DNA from: DATDOO01 sp035293245
Lineage (GTDB): Bacteria > Pseudomonadota > Gammaproteobacteria > Methylococcales > Methylococcaceae
Assembly (NCBI GenBank): GCA_035293245.1
Contig: DATDOO010000384.1
Coordinates: 1 to 21,465, forward strand
Direction of reading: 5' to 3'
DNA: 21,465 bases
Shown: positions 1-6,427 of the stretch, piece after piece
Layout: each line of letters starts with the position of its first letter
How positions within the stretch are numbered: position 1 is the first letter of the stretch
The notes under the pieces: model-generated
Told to the model about the DNA's origin: nothing
The model's database searches: none
Seen by the model: the letters and a program-made list of their open reading frames with translations, nothing else
Made by a program: the position numbers and the translations under genes

Positions 1-187
1 TGACGACCCCAGCGGTAAGGGTGATCCGCCTGACAAACGGGGCAGCAGGGCTCGGGGAGATGTTCCAGCCAATTCAACGCCGGTGATGGCGGAACCGCCT
101 GCCCCAGGCGCTGTTTCACCCGTTCTTGTTGGCCACGGCTAGCTGCGACAACCGGTCGAACCAAATCTTGAAGTCGGAGGTTTTCAT
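1..187 (-). pseudogene. IS1595-like transposase, N-terminal remnant with frameshift (cut by window edge)
   Basis: A minus-strand ATG at 187 is preceded by a strong AGGAGG ribosome site (about 196-201). It opens a frame beginning MKTSDFKIWFDRLSQL that stops after 23 codons, at 116-118. Moving to the next frame near 120-140 restores an open reading through the window edge, with QQERVKQRLGQ and then CCPVCQADHPYRWGR. The N-terminal short helical region followed by a CPxC zinc-ribbon half and a YRWG motif matches my knowledge of IS1595-type DDE transposases, whose targets start with such a Zn-binding domain. The single-base frameshift argues for an inactive copy, unless programmed frameshifting or a sequencing error is involved. 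I could not identify terminal inverted repeats or a target duplication. The catalytic domain lies outside the window. Confidence 0.6.
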
Positions 188-272
188 GAGGACGCCCTCC
201 TGGGTTGGATGCGTTTATCTCATTGGACAAAAAATCCATTTCAACGTTTAACGCAGACATAGCCTTTCATAA

Positions 273-293
273 GGCAGCTTCGGGAAGGCTGCC
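273..293 (-). terminator. weak stem-loop downstream of the hemerythrin-GGDEF gene
   Basis: GGCAGC (273-278) and GCTGCC (288-293) form a perfect 6-bp stem with a 9-nt loop, about 85 bp past the stop of the minus-strand cyclase. On the minus strand it is followed by TTATGAAAGG rather than a clear U tract, so an intrinsic terminator is only possible. Confidence 0.25.
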
Positions 294-378
294 GGAATAC
301 AGCAAACTCGCGGGGGCGTCAATCTCGGCCAAAAAGCGCTTGGGCGCCGACGGCGCGTCTTCGGCCCCAGCGCTATGC

Positions 379-1497
379 TCAGGCCGCTTTCTGCGCCGTC
401 GCGACCCGGTTGCGCCCGCCGCGCTTGGCGACGTATACGCCGTCGTCCGCCAACTTGAGCAGGGCTTCCGGACCCTCCAGGCGGTCGCTCGCCGCCACGC
501 CGACGCTGATGCTGCCCTGCCAGATTCCCGTTCCGGCGGGCACGCGCAGCCCGGCGACTTCGGCGCGCAGTTTTTCCGCGACGTTGAGGCCGTCGGCCAG
601 CGCGGTGCTCGGGCAGAGAATGAAAAACTCGTCTCCCCCCAGGCGGCACACCACGTCGTCGGTGCGCACGCCTTCGCGCAGGGCACGCGCCAGTTCGTGC
701 AGCACCACGTCGCCGGCGTCGTGGCCGAAGGTGTCGTTGATGGGCTTGAAGCCGTCGGCGTCGATCATCATCGCCGTCAGGGGCGTGCCGTCGCGCAGCG
801 CTTCCGCCCAGAGCAGATTCAGGCGGCTGATGGCATGGCGGCGGTTGGGCAGTCCGGTGAGGGGGTCGGTCAGCGCCAGATTTTCCAGAAGCCGGTTGGC
901 GACGGACAGTTCCTCGGTACGCTCCACCACTTTCGCCTCCAGCGTGGCGTTGAGTTCCAGAAGTTCGCGGTTGCGCAGCGAGATGAGCTGGAACAATCCC
1001 TGGAGCGATTCGAGCAGCGGTCCCGCGGTCTCCTGATCGGCTTTTTCCCACTGGGTCCGGCGGGCTTCGGCAGGGCTGACGCCGTTTTCGACCGCAGCGA
1101 CCTGCCGCGCCATGCCGTGATCGGTGCCCAGAATGTGGTACACCAGCCAGTGCATGAGGAAATAGAACAGCCGGCCGGCGGTATCGAGATTTTCCGGCGT
1201 CACCGTCGCGTGCATCCGTTCCACGTCCTCCATGAAGTGCCGGTGCTGTTCCTTGTGCTCCTCCAGGTAAGCGGGGTCCAGCCCCGCCGCCGCCGCGAGG
1301 TTTTCTTCCTCGGTGAAATGGTAGCGGGCATAGTCTGCAACCTCGGCGAAAACCGTCTGCACTTCATCCCATTCGGCGCCGGCGGCGCGGGTCAGTTGTT
1401 CGCCGAAACGGTTGATCACCTCGACCAGATAGCGGTGCTGGTCGTCGACCTCCTTCAGGCCGGTTTCGTAACGCTGATCCCAATGGAAGGTCTGCAT
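379..1497 (-). CDS. bacteriohemerythrin-GGDEF diguanylate cyclase
   Basis: This 372-aa soluble protein should make c-di-GMP from two GTP, with activity tuned by O2 or redox state at an N-terminal di-iron site. The start at 1497 (MQTFHWDQ) is chosen over an upstream in-frame ATG at 1533 because GGAGGAG lies directly ahead of it and the hemerythrin fold begins there. Residues 1-130 are hemerythrin with all seven expected iron ligands: H21, H60, E64, H81, H85, H121 and D126 (HFxxEE, HxxxH and HxxxxD patterns). A coiled coil (about 160-205) leads to the GGDEF domain (about 205-370). GGDEF is intact at 287-291, and an RxxD inhibitory I-site (RTDD, 278-281) is in the usual place. There is no signal peptide or membrane segment. 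It is divergent from the helicase-nuclease gene. The same architecture is known from the Vibrio cholerae bacteriohemerythrin-DGC, whose ferrous/ferric state controls activity; applying that here is inference. Confidence 0.93.
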   Translation of the reverse strand: MQTFHWDQRYETGLKEVDDQHRYLVEVINRFGEQLTRAAGAEWDEVQTVFAEVADYARYHFTEEENLAAAAGLDPAYLEEHKEQHRHFMEDVERMHATVTPENLDTAGRLFYFLMHWLVYHILGTDHGMARQVAAVENGVSPAEARRTQWEKADQETAGPLLESLQGLFQLISLRNRELLELNATLEAKVVERTEELSVANRLLENLALTDPLTGLPNRRHAISRLNLLWAEALRDGTPLTAMMIDADGFKPINDTFGHDAGDVVLHELARALREGVRTDDVVCRLGGDEFFILCPSTALADGLNVAEKLRAEVAGLRVPAGTGIWQGSISVGVAASDRLEGPEALLKLADDGVYVAKRGGRNRVATAQKAA

Positions 1498-1578
1498 CGG
1501 CGTCTCCTCCTTTTTTGCCCCGCTCCTGGGCATTGTCGGTTATGGTGGGCATGTCGCGGGCGCGACCCAAGTTTAAAG

Positions 1579-1601
1579 TGTAATCCATTCCTTACATTAC
1601 A
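1579..1601. promoter_or_regulatory. inverted repeat TGTAAT-N11-ATTACA in the divergent promoter region
   Basis: TGTAAT (1579-1584) and ATTACA (1596-1601) are perfect inverted half-sites about one and a half helical turns apart, centre to centre. They lie in the AT-rich part of the 121-bp gap between the divergent cyclase and helicase-nuclease genes. TGTAAT also resembles a -10 element, but no good -35 is seen at the right spacing. An operator for a dimeric regulator is plausible; the regulator is unknown. Confidence 0.3.
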
Positions 1602-1618
1602 ACGCGTTAGATTCCCAC

Positions 1619-4600
1619 ATGGCCGACTCATCGCCTCTTCCCGACGCCGCCGCGCGCCGCCGAGCCGTCGATCCTCATAGCTCCTTCATCGTCCAGGCGC
1701 CCGCCGGTTCGGGAAAAACCGAGCTGCTTACTCAGCGACTGCTGGCCCTTTTGGTCGGGGTGGAGGAGCCGGAGGAAGTGGTCGCCATCACCTTTACCCG
1801 CAAGGCGGCCGGCGAAATGCGCCGCCGGGTGCTGGACGCGCTCATCCTGGGTGCGGGGACATCGCCGGAGGAAGGGCACCGGCGCGCGACCTGGGAATTG
1901 GCACGCCGTGCCTTGGCCCGCGAGGCCGAACGCGGCTGGCGGTTGATGGAAGCGCCGGGGCGCTTGCGCATCCTCACCGTGGACGCCCTGTGCGCCGAAC
2001 TGACGCGGCGCATGCCGCTGTCCGCCGGCTTCGGCGCGCCGCCGGAGGTGGCCGAGGATGCGGCGGAACTGTACCGCGAGGCGGCTCGCGCCACCCTGCG
2101 TTCCCTGGAAGACGGCGACGCCTGGTCGGACGCCATCGCCGGCCTCCTGACCCACCTGGACAACGACACCACCCGGCTGGAAAGCCTGCTGGCCGCCATG
2201 CTGCCCAAGCGCGACCAGTGGCTGCGCCATCTGGGACGGGCGCGCGGCGCGGACGACCAGCGGAGGCTGGAGCAGGAACTCAGGGCTTTCCTGGATGGCG
2301 AATTGCGCCGTCTGGAAGCGCGCATTCCCACGTCTTGCCGGCCGGAATGGCTGGAACTGGGCCGTTACGCCGCCGCCAATCTCCAAAAGACGGGGAAAGG
2401 CGAATCGCCTTTGCTGGCGTTGACGGAGGTTACGGAATTTCCCCCGCCGTCCGCCGCCGCGCTGCCCGCCTGGCGGGCGCTGGCGGAACTGGTGCTGACC
2501 AAGGAGGGGACCTGGCGCAAGTCGCTCACGGTCAATCAAGGTTTCCCTTCCGCCGACAAGGAAGGGAAGGCGCAAAAAGCACGGGCGCAGGAGTTCATCG
2601 CTTCCCTGGCGGATTGCCGTGATCTGGCGCCAACCCTGGACGCCGTGCGCCGCCTGCCGTCGCCGCAATACGACGACGCGCAATGGCGGTTGCTGGAGGC
2701 GCTGGTGGAATCGCTGCGCATCGCTGCCGCGCACCTGCAAGTGATTTTTCGCGACCGCGGCGCGGTGGACTTTCCCGAAGTCGCGGCACGGGCGCTGCAA
2801 GCCCTGGGCGAGGAAGAGGCCCCGACCGATCTGGCTTTGGCCCTGGACAGCCGCATCCATCACGTGCTGGTGGACGAGTTTCAGGACACCAGCCGCCTGC
2901 AGGTAGAACTGCTGCGCCGCCTGACCGCCGGCTGGCAGCACAGCGACGGGCGCACCCTGTTCCTGGTGGGCGATCCCATGCAGTCCATCTACCGTTTCCG
3001 CGAAGCCGACGTGGGCCTGTTTCTGCTCGCCTCGCGCCAAGGCATCGGCGCGGTGCGGCTGGAGCCTTTGACCCTGAGCGCCAACTTCCGCTCCCAACAG
3101 GGCGTAATCGATTGGGTGAACGCTGCCTTCGGCGCCGTGTTCCCGGCGCCGGGCGAGGAAAATGCTGGAGAAGGCGCGGTCAGCTACGCGCCGTCCAGCG
3201 CGCGACACCCGCTGCTGCCGGAGCCGGCCGTTCATGTCCACCCGTGGCTGGAGCGCGACGACCTGGGCGAGGCGGGGCGAATTCTGGAGATCATCGCTGC
3301 CGCTCGGCGCGAGCATCCCGCGGGCACGACCGCGGTGCTCGCGCGCAGCCGCGCCCACCTGAACGCCCTGTTGCCCCTGTTGCGCGAGCAGGGCGTGGCG
3401 TTTCGCGCCATGGAGATCGAACCCCTGGGCGGCCGCGGCGTGGTGCAGGACCTGCTGGCGCTGGCCCGCGCCTTGTGCTTTCCCGCCGACCGCACCGCCT
3501 GGCTGGCGCTGCTGCGCGCGCCCTGGTGCGGGCTGAGACTGGACGATCTGGCGGCTCTTGCGGAAGGACAGGACGCAACCGTCGAATGCCTGCTGGAAAC
3601 CCGCCTGGAGCAGTTAAGCGCCGACGGCCGAATACGCGCCGCACGGATACGGGACATCATGCGCGCAGCCCATGCTGCGCTGGGACGCATGGGCTTGCGG
3701 GATGCGGTGCGCGGCGTCTGGGCGGCGCTGGGCGGCCCCGCCCTACTCGTTCGTCCCGGCGATGCGGAGGCGGCACAGGGGTTTTTCGACCTGCTCGACC
3801 GCTTCGACGAAGCCGGCTCCCTGAACCGCCCCGACGCGCTGGAGGAAGCCCTGGCCGAGTTGCGCGCCCCCTCCGACCCGGCGGCGGGCGAATCCCTGCA
3901 GATCATGACCCTGCACAAGGCCAAAGGGCTGGAATTCGACACGGTGATTTTGCCCGGCCTGGGCCGCCGGCCGCGCCCCAAGGACAAGCCGCTGCTCGCC
4001 TGGCTGGAAACCCTGGATGCGGCCGGGGAGGAGTGCCTGCTGCTCGCGCCCCTGGCCGACGGGGAAACGAAAAACGACCCGCTCTACGCCTTCGTGCGCG
4101 AACTGGAAAAGCGCAAGGACGCCCACGAAACCGGCCGCCTGCTTTACGTGGCGGCGACGCGGGCCAAGCGCCGCCTGCATCTGCTGGGCCATGTTCCCCC
4201 GTCGGGCGGTCCCGAAGCCGGCTCGCTGCTGGACAAGCTCTGGCCGGTGGTGGAAAGGGAGTTTGCGGAATCTTCCTCGGCTTCCGGCGGCGAGGCGATT
4301 GAATTAACTGAGTCGCCTGTACTTACGTCCCTCCCCCCACGGGGGAGGACAGGTGGGGGCGAGTTAACAACGGTTGCGGAAACCTGTTCCGATCACCCCC
4401 ATCCTAACCTTCCCCCAGAGGGTGAAGGAACTGGAAAAGCGGGCATCGAACTTAATTCAACGGTATCGATTGCTGGCGGTTGGGACAGGATCATCCCCAC
4501 GGAACCTTCCCCGCCCTTGCTGCGCCGGGTGGCGGCGGACTGGCGGCCCGAATTCGTCGCGCTGCGGGACTACCGCCGTCCCGGCGCGCCGGACCCCGTC

Positions 4601-5179
4601 GTGCGCGAGGACACCGTCCCGGTGGAATTCGACTGGGCAGGGGAAACCGCGCGACACGTCGGCGTCGCAACCCACGAATGGCTGTGCCGCATGGCGCGCG
4701 CGCCGCTGGAGGATTGGACGGCGGAACGCTTCGCCGGTCTGGAGGACGCCGTCGCCGCGCGGCTGGAACGGCTGGGAGTTCCCGGCGCGGAGATCGCCCC
4801 GGCCGCCCGGCGCGTGCTCGACGCGCTGCGCGCCACCCTGGACGATCCCCGGGGCCGCTGGATTCTGTCTTCCGGGCATGCCGATTCCCGGACCGAATGG
4901 GCACTGACCGGCGTGTTGCGCGGCGAGACGGTCAGCGTGGCCATCGACCGCAGCTTCGTCGACGCGGCCGGCACGCGCTGGATCGTCGATTACAAGACCG
5001 GTGTGCACGAAGGCGGCGGGCGGGAGGAATTCCTCGACCGGGAACAAGCCCGCTACCGTCCGCAACTGGAACGCTACGCCGCCCTGGTCTCGCTGTGCGA
5101 AGACCGTCCGATCCGCCTCGGCTTGTATTTCCCCTTGGCGGGGGGATGGCGGGAGTGGGCGGCCACGATGCAATCGTGA
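1619..5179 (+). CDS. RecB/AddA-like UvrD-family helicase-nuclease with in-frame repeat insertion
   Basis: This 1186-aa superfamily 1A helicase fused to a PD-(D/E)XK nuclease (COG1074 type) would act in processing double-strand DNA ends. Helicase motifs: Walker A APAGSGKT (27-34), ITFTRKAA (motif Ia), DEFQDT (419-424), GDPMQSIYRFREAD (from 451), TLHKAKGLEFD (764-774) and YVAATRAKRRLH (from 843). The C-terminal nuclease keeps H1019, D1110, D1124 and K1126 (DYKT), spaced much like the RecB catalytic set, plus a QxxxY motif. No Shine-Dalgarno is obvious before the ATG at 1619, but the Walker A position fits this start. In related bacteria this gene usually follows an AddB-like PD-(D/E)XK helicase gene; here the upstream neighbour is a divergent cyclase, so the partner must be elsewhere or absent. 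Residues about 894-947 are encoded by a palindromic repeat inserted in frame, in the linker between helicase and nuclease. The frame stays open, so the protein is probably functional. Confidence 0.93.
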   Translation: MADSSPLPDAAARRRAVDPHSSFIVQAPAGSGKTELLTQRLLALLVGVEEPEEVVAITFTRKAAGEMRRRVLDALILGAGTSPEEGHRRATWELARRALAREAERGWRLMEAPGRLRILTVDALCAELTRRMPLSAGFGAPPEVAEDAAELYREAARATLRSLEDGDAWSDAIAGLLTHLDNDTTRLESLLAAMLPKRDQWLRHLGRARGADDQRRLEQELRAFLDGELRRLEARIPTSCRPEWLELGRYAAANLQKTGKGESPLLALTEVTEFPPPSAAALPAWRALAELVLTKEGTWRKSLTVNQGFPSADKEGKAQKARAQEFIASLADCRDLAPTLDAVRRLPSPQYDDAQWRLLEALVESLRIAAAHLQVIFRDRGAVDFPEVAARALQALGEEEAPTDLALALDSRIHHVLVDEFQDTSRLQVELLRRLTAGWQHSDGRTLFLVGDPMQSIYRFREADVGLFLLASRQGIGAVRLEPLTLSANFRSQQGVIDWVNAAFGAVFPAPGEENAGEGAVSYAPSSARHPLLPEPAVHVHPWLERDDLGEAGRILEIIAAARREHPAGTTAVLARSRAHLNALLPLLREQGVAFRAMEIEPLGGRGVVQDLLALARALCFPADRTAWLALLRAPWCGLRLDDLAALAEGQDATVECLLETRLEQLSADGRIRAARIRDIMRAAHAALGRMGLRDAVRGVWAALGGPALLVRPGDAEAAQGFFDLLDRFDEAGSLNRPDALEEALAELRAPSDPAAGESLQIMTLHKAKGLEFDTVILPGLGRRPRPKDKPLLAWLETLDAAGEECLLLAPLADGETKNDPLYAFVRELEKRKDAHETGRLLYVAATRAKRRLHLLGHVPPSGGPEAGSLLDKLWPVVEREFAESSSASGGEAIELTESPVLTSLPPRGRTGGGELTTVAETCSDHPHPNLPPEGEGTGKAGIELNSTVSIAGGWDRIIPTEPSPPLLRRVAADWRPEFVALRDYRRPGAPDPVVREDTVPVEFDWAGETARHVGVATHEWLCRMARAPLEDWTAERFAGLEDAVAARLERLGVPGAEIAPAARRVLDALRATLDDPRGRWILSSGHADSRTEWALTGVLRGETVSVAIDRSFVDAAGTRWIVDYKTGVHEGGGREEFLDREQARYRPQLERYAALVSLCEDRPIRLGLYFPLAGGWREWAATMQS
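4299..4460. repeat. palindromic repeat element inserted in frame in the helicase-nuclease gene
   Basis: The outer ends are perfect 9-bp inverted repeats, TTGAATTAA (4299-4307) and TTAATTCAA (4452-4460). Inside, a left arm (about 4327-4362) and right arm (about 4391-4431) are imperfect inverted copies of each other, and each contains its own C-run/G-run mini-palindrome. The span is 162 bp, exactly 54 codons. It is translated as a Pro/Gly/Glu-rich peptide containing LPPRGRTGGG and HPHPNLPPEGEG. Such translated strings are a known signature of intergenic REP/MITE-like repeats read through by accident. No transposase is encoded. The exact ends are inferred from symmetry only. Confidence 0.8.
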
Positions 5180-5232
5180 CCGCTGCGAATGGTCAACACG
5201 ATTCGGATAAACCAGGGCGCAGTCCGAACGCC

Positions 5233-5238
5233 TATAAT
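5233..5238 (+). promoter_or_regulatory. -10 element (TATAAT) upstream of the Phd/PIN module
   Basis: A perfect TATAAT lies 33 bp before the antitoxin ATG, in the 92-bp gap after the helicase-nuclease stop. No convincing -35 hexamer is present 16-18 bp upstream, which could mean activator help or a weak promoter. TGCACA and TGTACA sequences follow at about 5238-5257 between the -10 and the start codon, a position where Phd-type antitoxins often bind to repress their own operon. Confidence 0.45.
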
Positions 5239-5271
5239 GCACATTGTTTCTGTACACTTCAGCGAGCGGGC

Positions 5272-5517
5272 ATGAACGCCATCAACGTCACCGAACTGCG
5301 CCAGCACCTGCCGGAATACCTCAAGCAGGTACAAGGGGGCGAGGAAGTCGTCGTCACCCTGCACGGCAAGCCCATCGCGCGCATCGTCCCCGACCGCACC
5401 GAGAGCGTGCGGGAAGCAGCGCTCAAGCGCCTGGAATCTTTGCGCGGCACAATGATCGTCGGCGACATCCTTGCTCCTCTCGACGAGGAATGGAACGGCG
5501 ATGCGGACCATCTGTGA
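5272..5517 (+). CDS. Phd/YefM-family antitoxin
   Basis: This is an 81-aa protein: MNAINVTELRQHLPEYL..., with EEVVVTLHGKPIARIVP at about 24-40. The N-terminal pattern (short β strand, helix with LRxxLxxYL, then VxxxGKPIAxIVP) is the DNA-binding and dimerisation fold of Phd antitoxins (prevent-host-death family). The C-terminal part (about 45-81), ending DEEWNGDADHL, is charged and would be the flexible toxin-binding tail. The ATG at 5272 is chosen because the conserved N-terminus begins there; a much longer in-frame opening upstream runs back into the helicase-nuclease gene and lacks similarity. It overlaps the downstream PIN toxin gene by 17 nt and probably represses the shared promoter. Confidence 0.9.
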   Translation: MNAINVTELRQHLPEYLKQVQGGEEVVVTLHGKPIARIVPDRTESVREAALKRLESLRGTMIVGDILAPLDEEWNGDADHL

Positions 5518-5902
5518 CACCCATGTCCTGCTGTTCTGGGCCGACGCGCCACACCGGCTTTCGGCACATGCCCGTTCCGCCGTGGAATTGGGCATCGAAT
5601 CCGGAAACCTGGCTTGCGCGGACATCAGTCTGTGGGAGATTGCCTTGCTCTATGCGCGCGGCCGACTGAACAATCGCGCCGGCGTGAACTCTTGCGACTA
5701 CATTCAGGATATTTTGACCGGCATGAAAATGACCGTGTTGCCGATCACGCCCGAGATCGCCGAATTGGCGCAAGACCTTCCATTCCTTCACGGCGACCCC
5801 GCCGATAGGCTGATAGGCGCAACCGCCCTGGCGCACCGCGCCGCCCTTGTCACCGCCGACGAAAAATTGCGTGCCCTGCCGGGCCTGCGCTGCATCTGGT
5901 AA
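5501..5902 (+). CDS. PIN-domain toxin (VapC-like ribonuclease)
   Basis: This 133-aa PIN nuclease is the toxin of the pair with the Phd antitoxin. Expected acidic residues are present: D in CDTHVLLFW near the N-terminus, E in LWEIALL, D in HGDPADRLIGATA and D in TADEKLRAL. Together these form the Mg-binding site for RNA cleavage. The HGDPADRLI / TADEKL pattern is typical of the PIN subgroup found with Phd antitoxins (COG3744 type). The ATG at 5501 is chosen because MRTICDTHVLLFW is the conserved start; an earlier in-frame start at 5471 adds only residues antisense to no known motif. The start lies inside the antitoxin gene (17-nt overlap), so translation is coupled. The RNA target cannot be deduced. 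Confidence 0.9.
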   Translation: MRTICDTHVLLFWADAPHRLSAHARSAVELGIESGNLACADISLWEIALLYARGRLNNRAGVNSCDYIQDILTGMKMTVLPITPEIAELAQDLPFLHGDPADRLIGATALAHRAALVTADEKLRALPGLRCIW

Positions 5903-5935
5903 TTCGATGCCGTACTCACGCACATCGGCGTCGAA
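5903..5935. other. imperfect stem-loop between the PIN toxin gene and rlmH
   Basis: TTCGATGCCG (5903-5912) and CGGCGTCGAA (5926-5935) pair at nine of ten positions (one G-T) around a 13-nt loop, starting one base after the toxin stop codon. There is no following T run. It could end or attenuate the toxin transcript or set off the rlmH leader; function is unproven. Confidence 0.3.
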
Positions 5936-5956
5936 CATCGGGGGTCACAGGCCGTC

Positions 5957-6427
5957 ATGCGCCTCGAACTGATCGCCGTGGGCGAAAGAATGCCCGCCTG
6001 GGTGCGCGAGGGCTACGACGAGTATGCCAAGCGTCTGCCGCGCGAGTGCGCGCTGCATTTGCGCGAGATCGAGCCGGGCGCGCGGGGCAAGTCCCAGGAC
6101 CCGGCGCGTGCGGTGGCGCTGGAAGGCGAGCGGATGCTGGCGGCCCTGCCCAAGGGCGCGCGGGTGGTGGCGCTGGACGTGAAGGGCGTCGAGCATGCCA
6201 CCGAAGAACTGGCCGGACGGCTGGAAACCTGGCTGGCGGACGGGCGCGACGTGGCACTGCTGGTCGGCGGCCCCGACGGCCTGGCGCCGGAATGCCTGGC
6301 GCGCGCAGAGGAGCGCTGGAGCCTGTCGCGCCTCACCCTGCCCCATCCCCTGGTGCGGGTGGTGCTGGCCGAGCAGCTTTACCGGGCGTGGAGCATCCTG
6401 CGCAATCATCCCTATCATCGCGCGTGA
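5957..6427 (+). CDS. rlmH: 23S rRNA (pseudouridine-1915-N3) methyltransferase RlmH
   Basis: This 156-aa SPOUT-class methyltransferase transfers a methyl group from SAM to pseudouridine 1915 in helix 69 of 23S rRNA on the assembled 70S ribosome. It is full length for the family. It begins MRLELIAVGERMPAWV. The SAM-binding knot is visible as LLVGGPDGLAPE (about 95-106), followed by LSRLTLPHPLVRVVLAEQLYRAWSI and the invariant C-terminal NHPYHR. The family gene is often downstream of rsfS and nadD, but neither is present here; instead a toxin-antitoxin pair lies upstream. Its TGA overlaps the GTG start of maf (GTGA), so the two are translationally coupled. Confidence 0.97.
   Translation: MRLELIAVGERMPAWVREGYDEYAKRLPRECALHLREIEPGARGKSQDPARAVALEGERMLAALPKGARVVALDVKGVEHATEELAGRLETWLADGRDVALLVGGPDGLAPECLARAEERWSLSRLTLPHPLVRVVLAEQLYRAWSILRNHPYHRA

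Noticed and set aside
205..1680. A 491-codon plus-strand open frame opposite the hemerythrin-GGDEF gene
   Set aside because: It is low-complexity, rich in R, G, A and V, and lies antisense to a clearly conserved gene; typical shadow frame in GC-rich DNA.
1628..3358. Long minus-strand open frame opposite the helicase-nuclease gene (and similar ones at 7098-8363, 10351-11994, 11903-13441, 15074-16435 and 16475-17629)
   Set aside because: All are antisense to proteins with intact motifs and show Q/H/R/G-rich composition without recognisable domains.
2683..4302. A 539-codon plus-strand frame overlapping the helicase-nuclease gene
   Set aside because: It is out of phase with the motif-bearing frame, and its composition is dominated by R, G, A and P.
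5471..5500. Earlier start for the PIN toxin
   Set aside because: The conserved PIN N-terminus starts at 5501, and the extra ten residues add no family feature.
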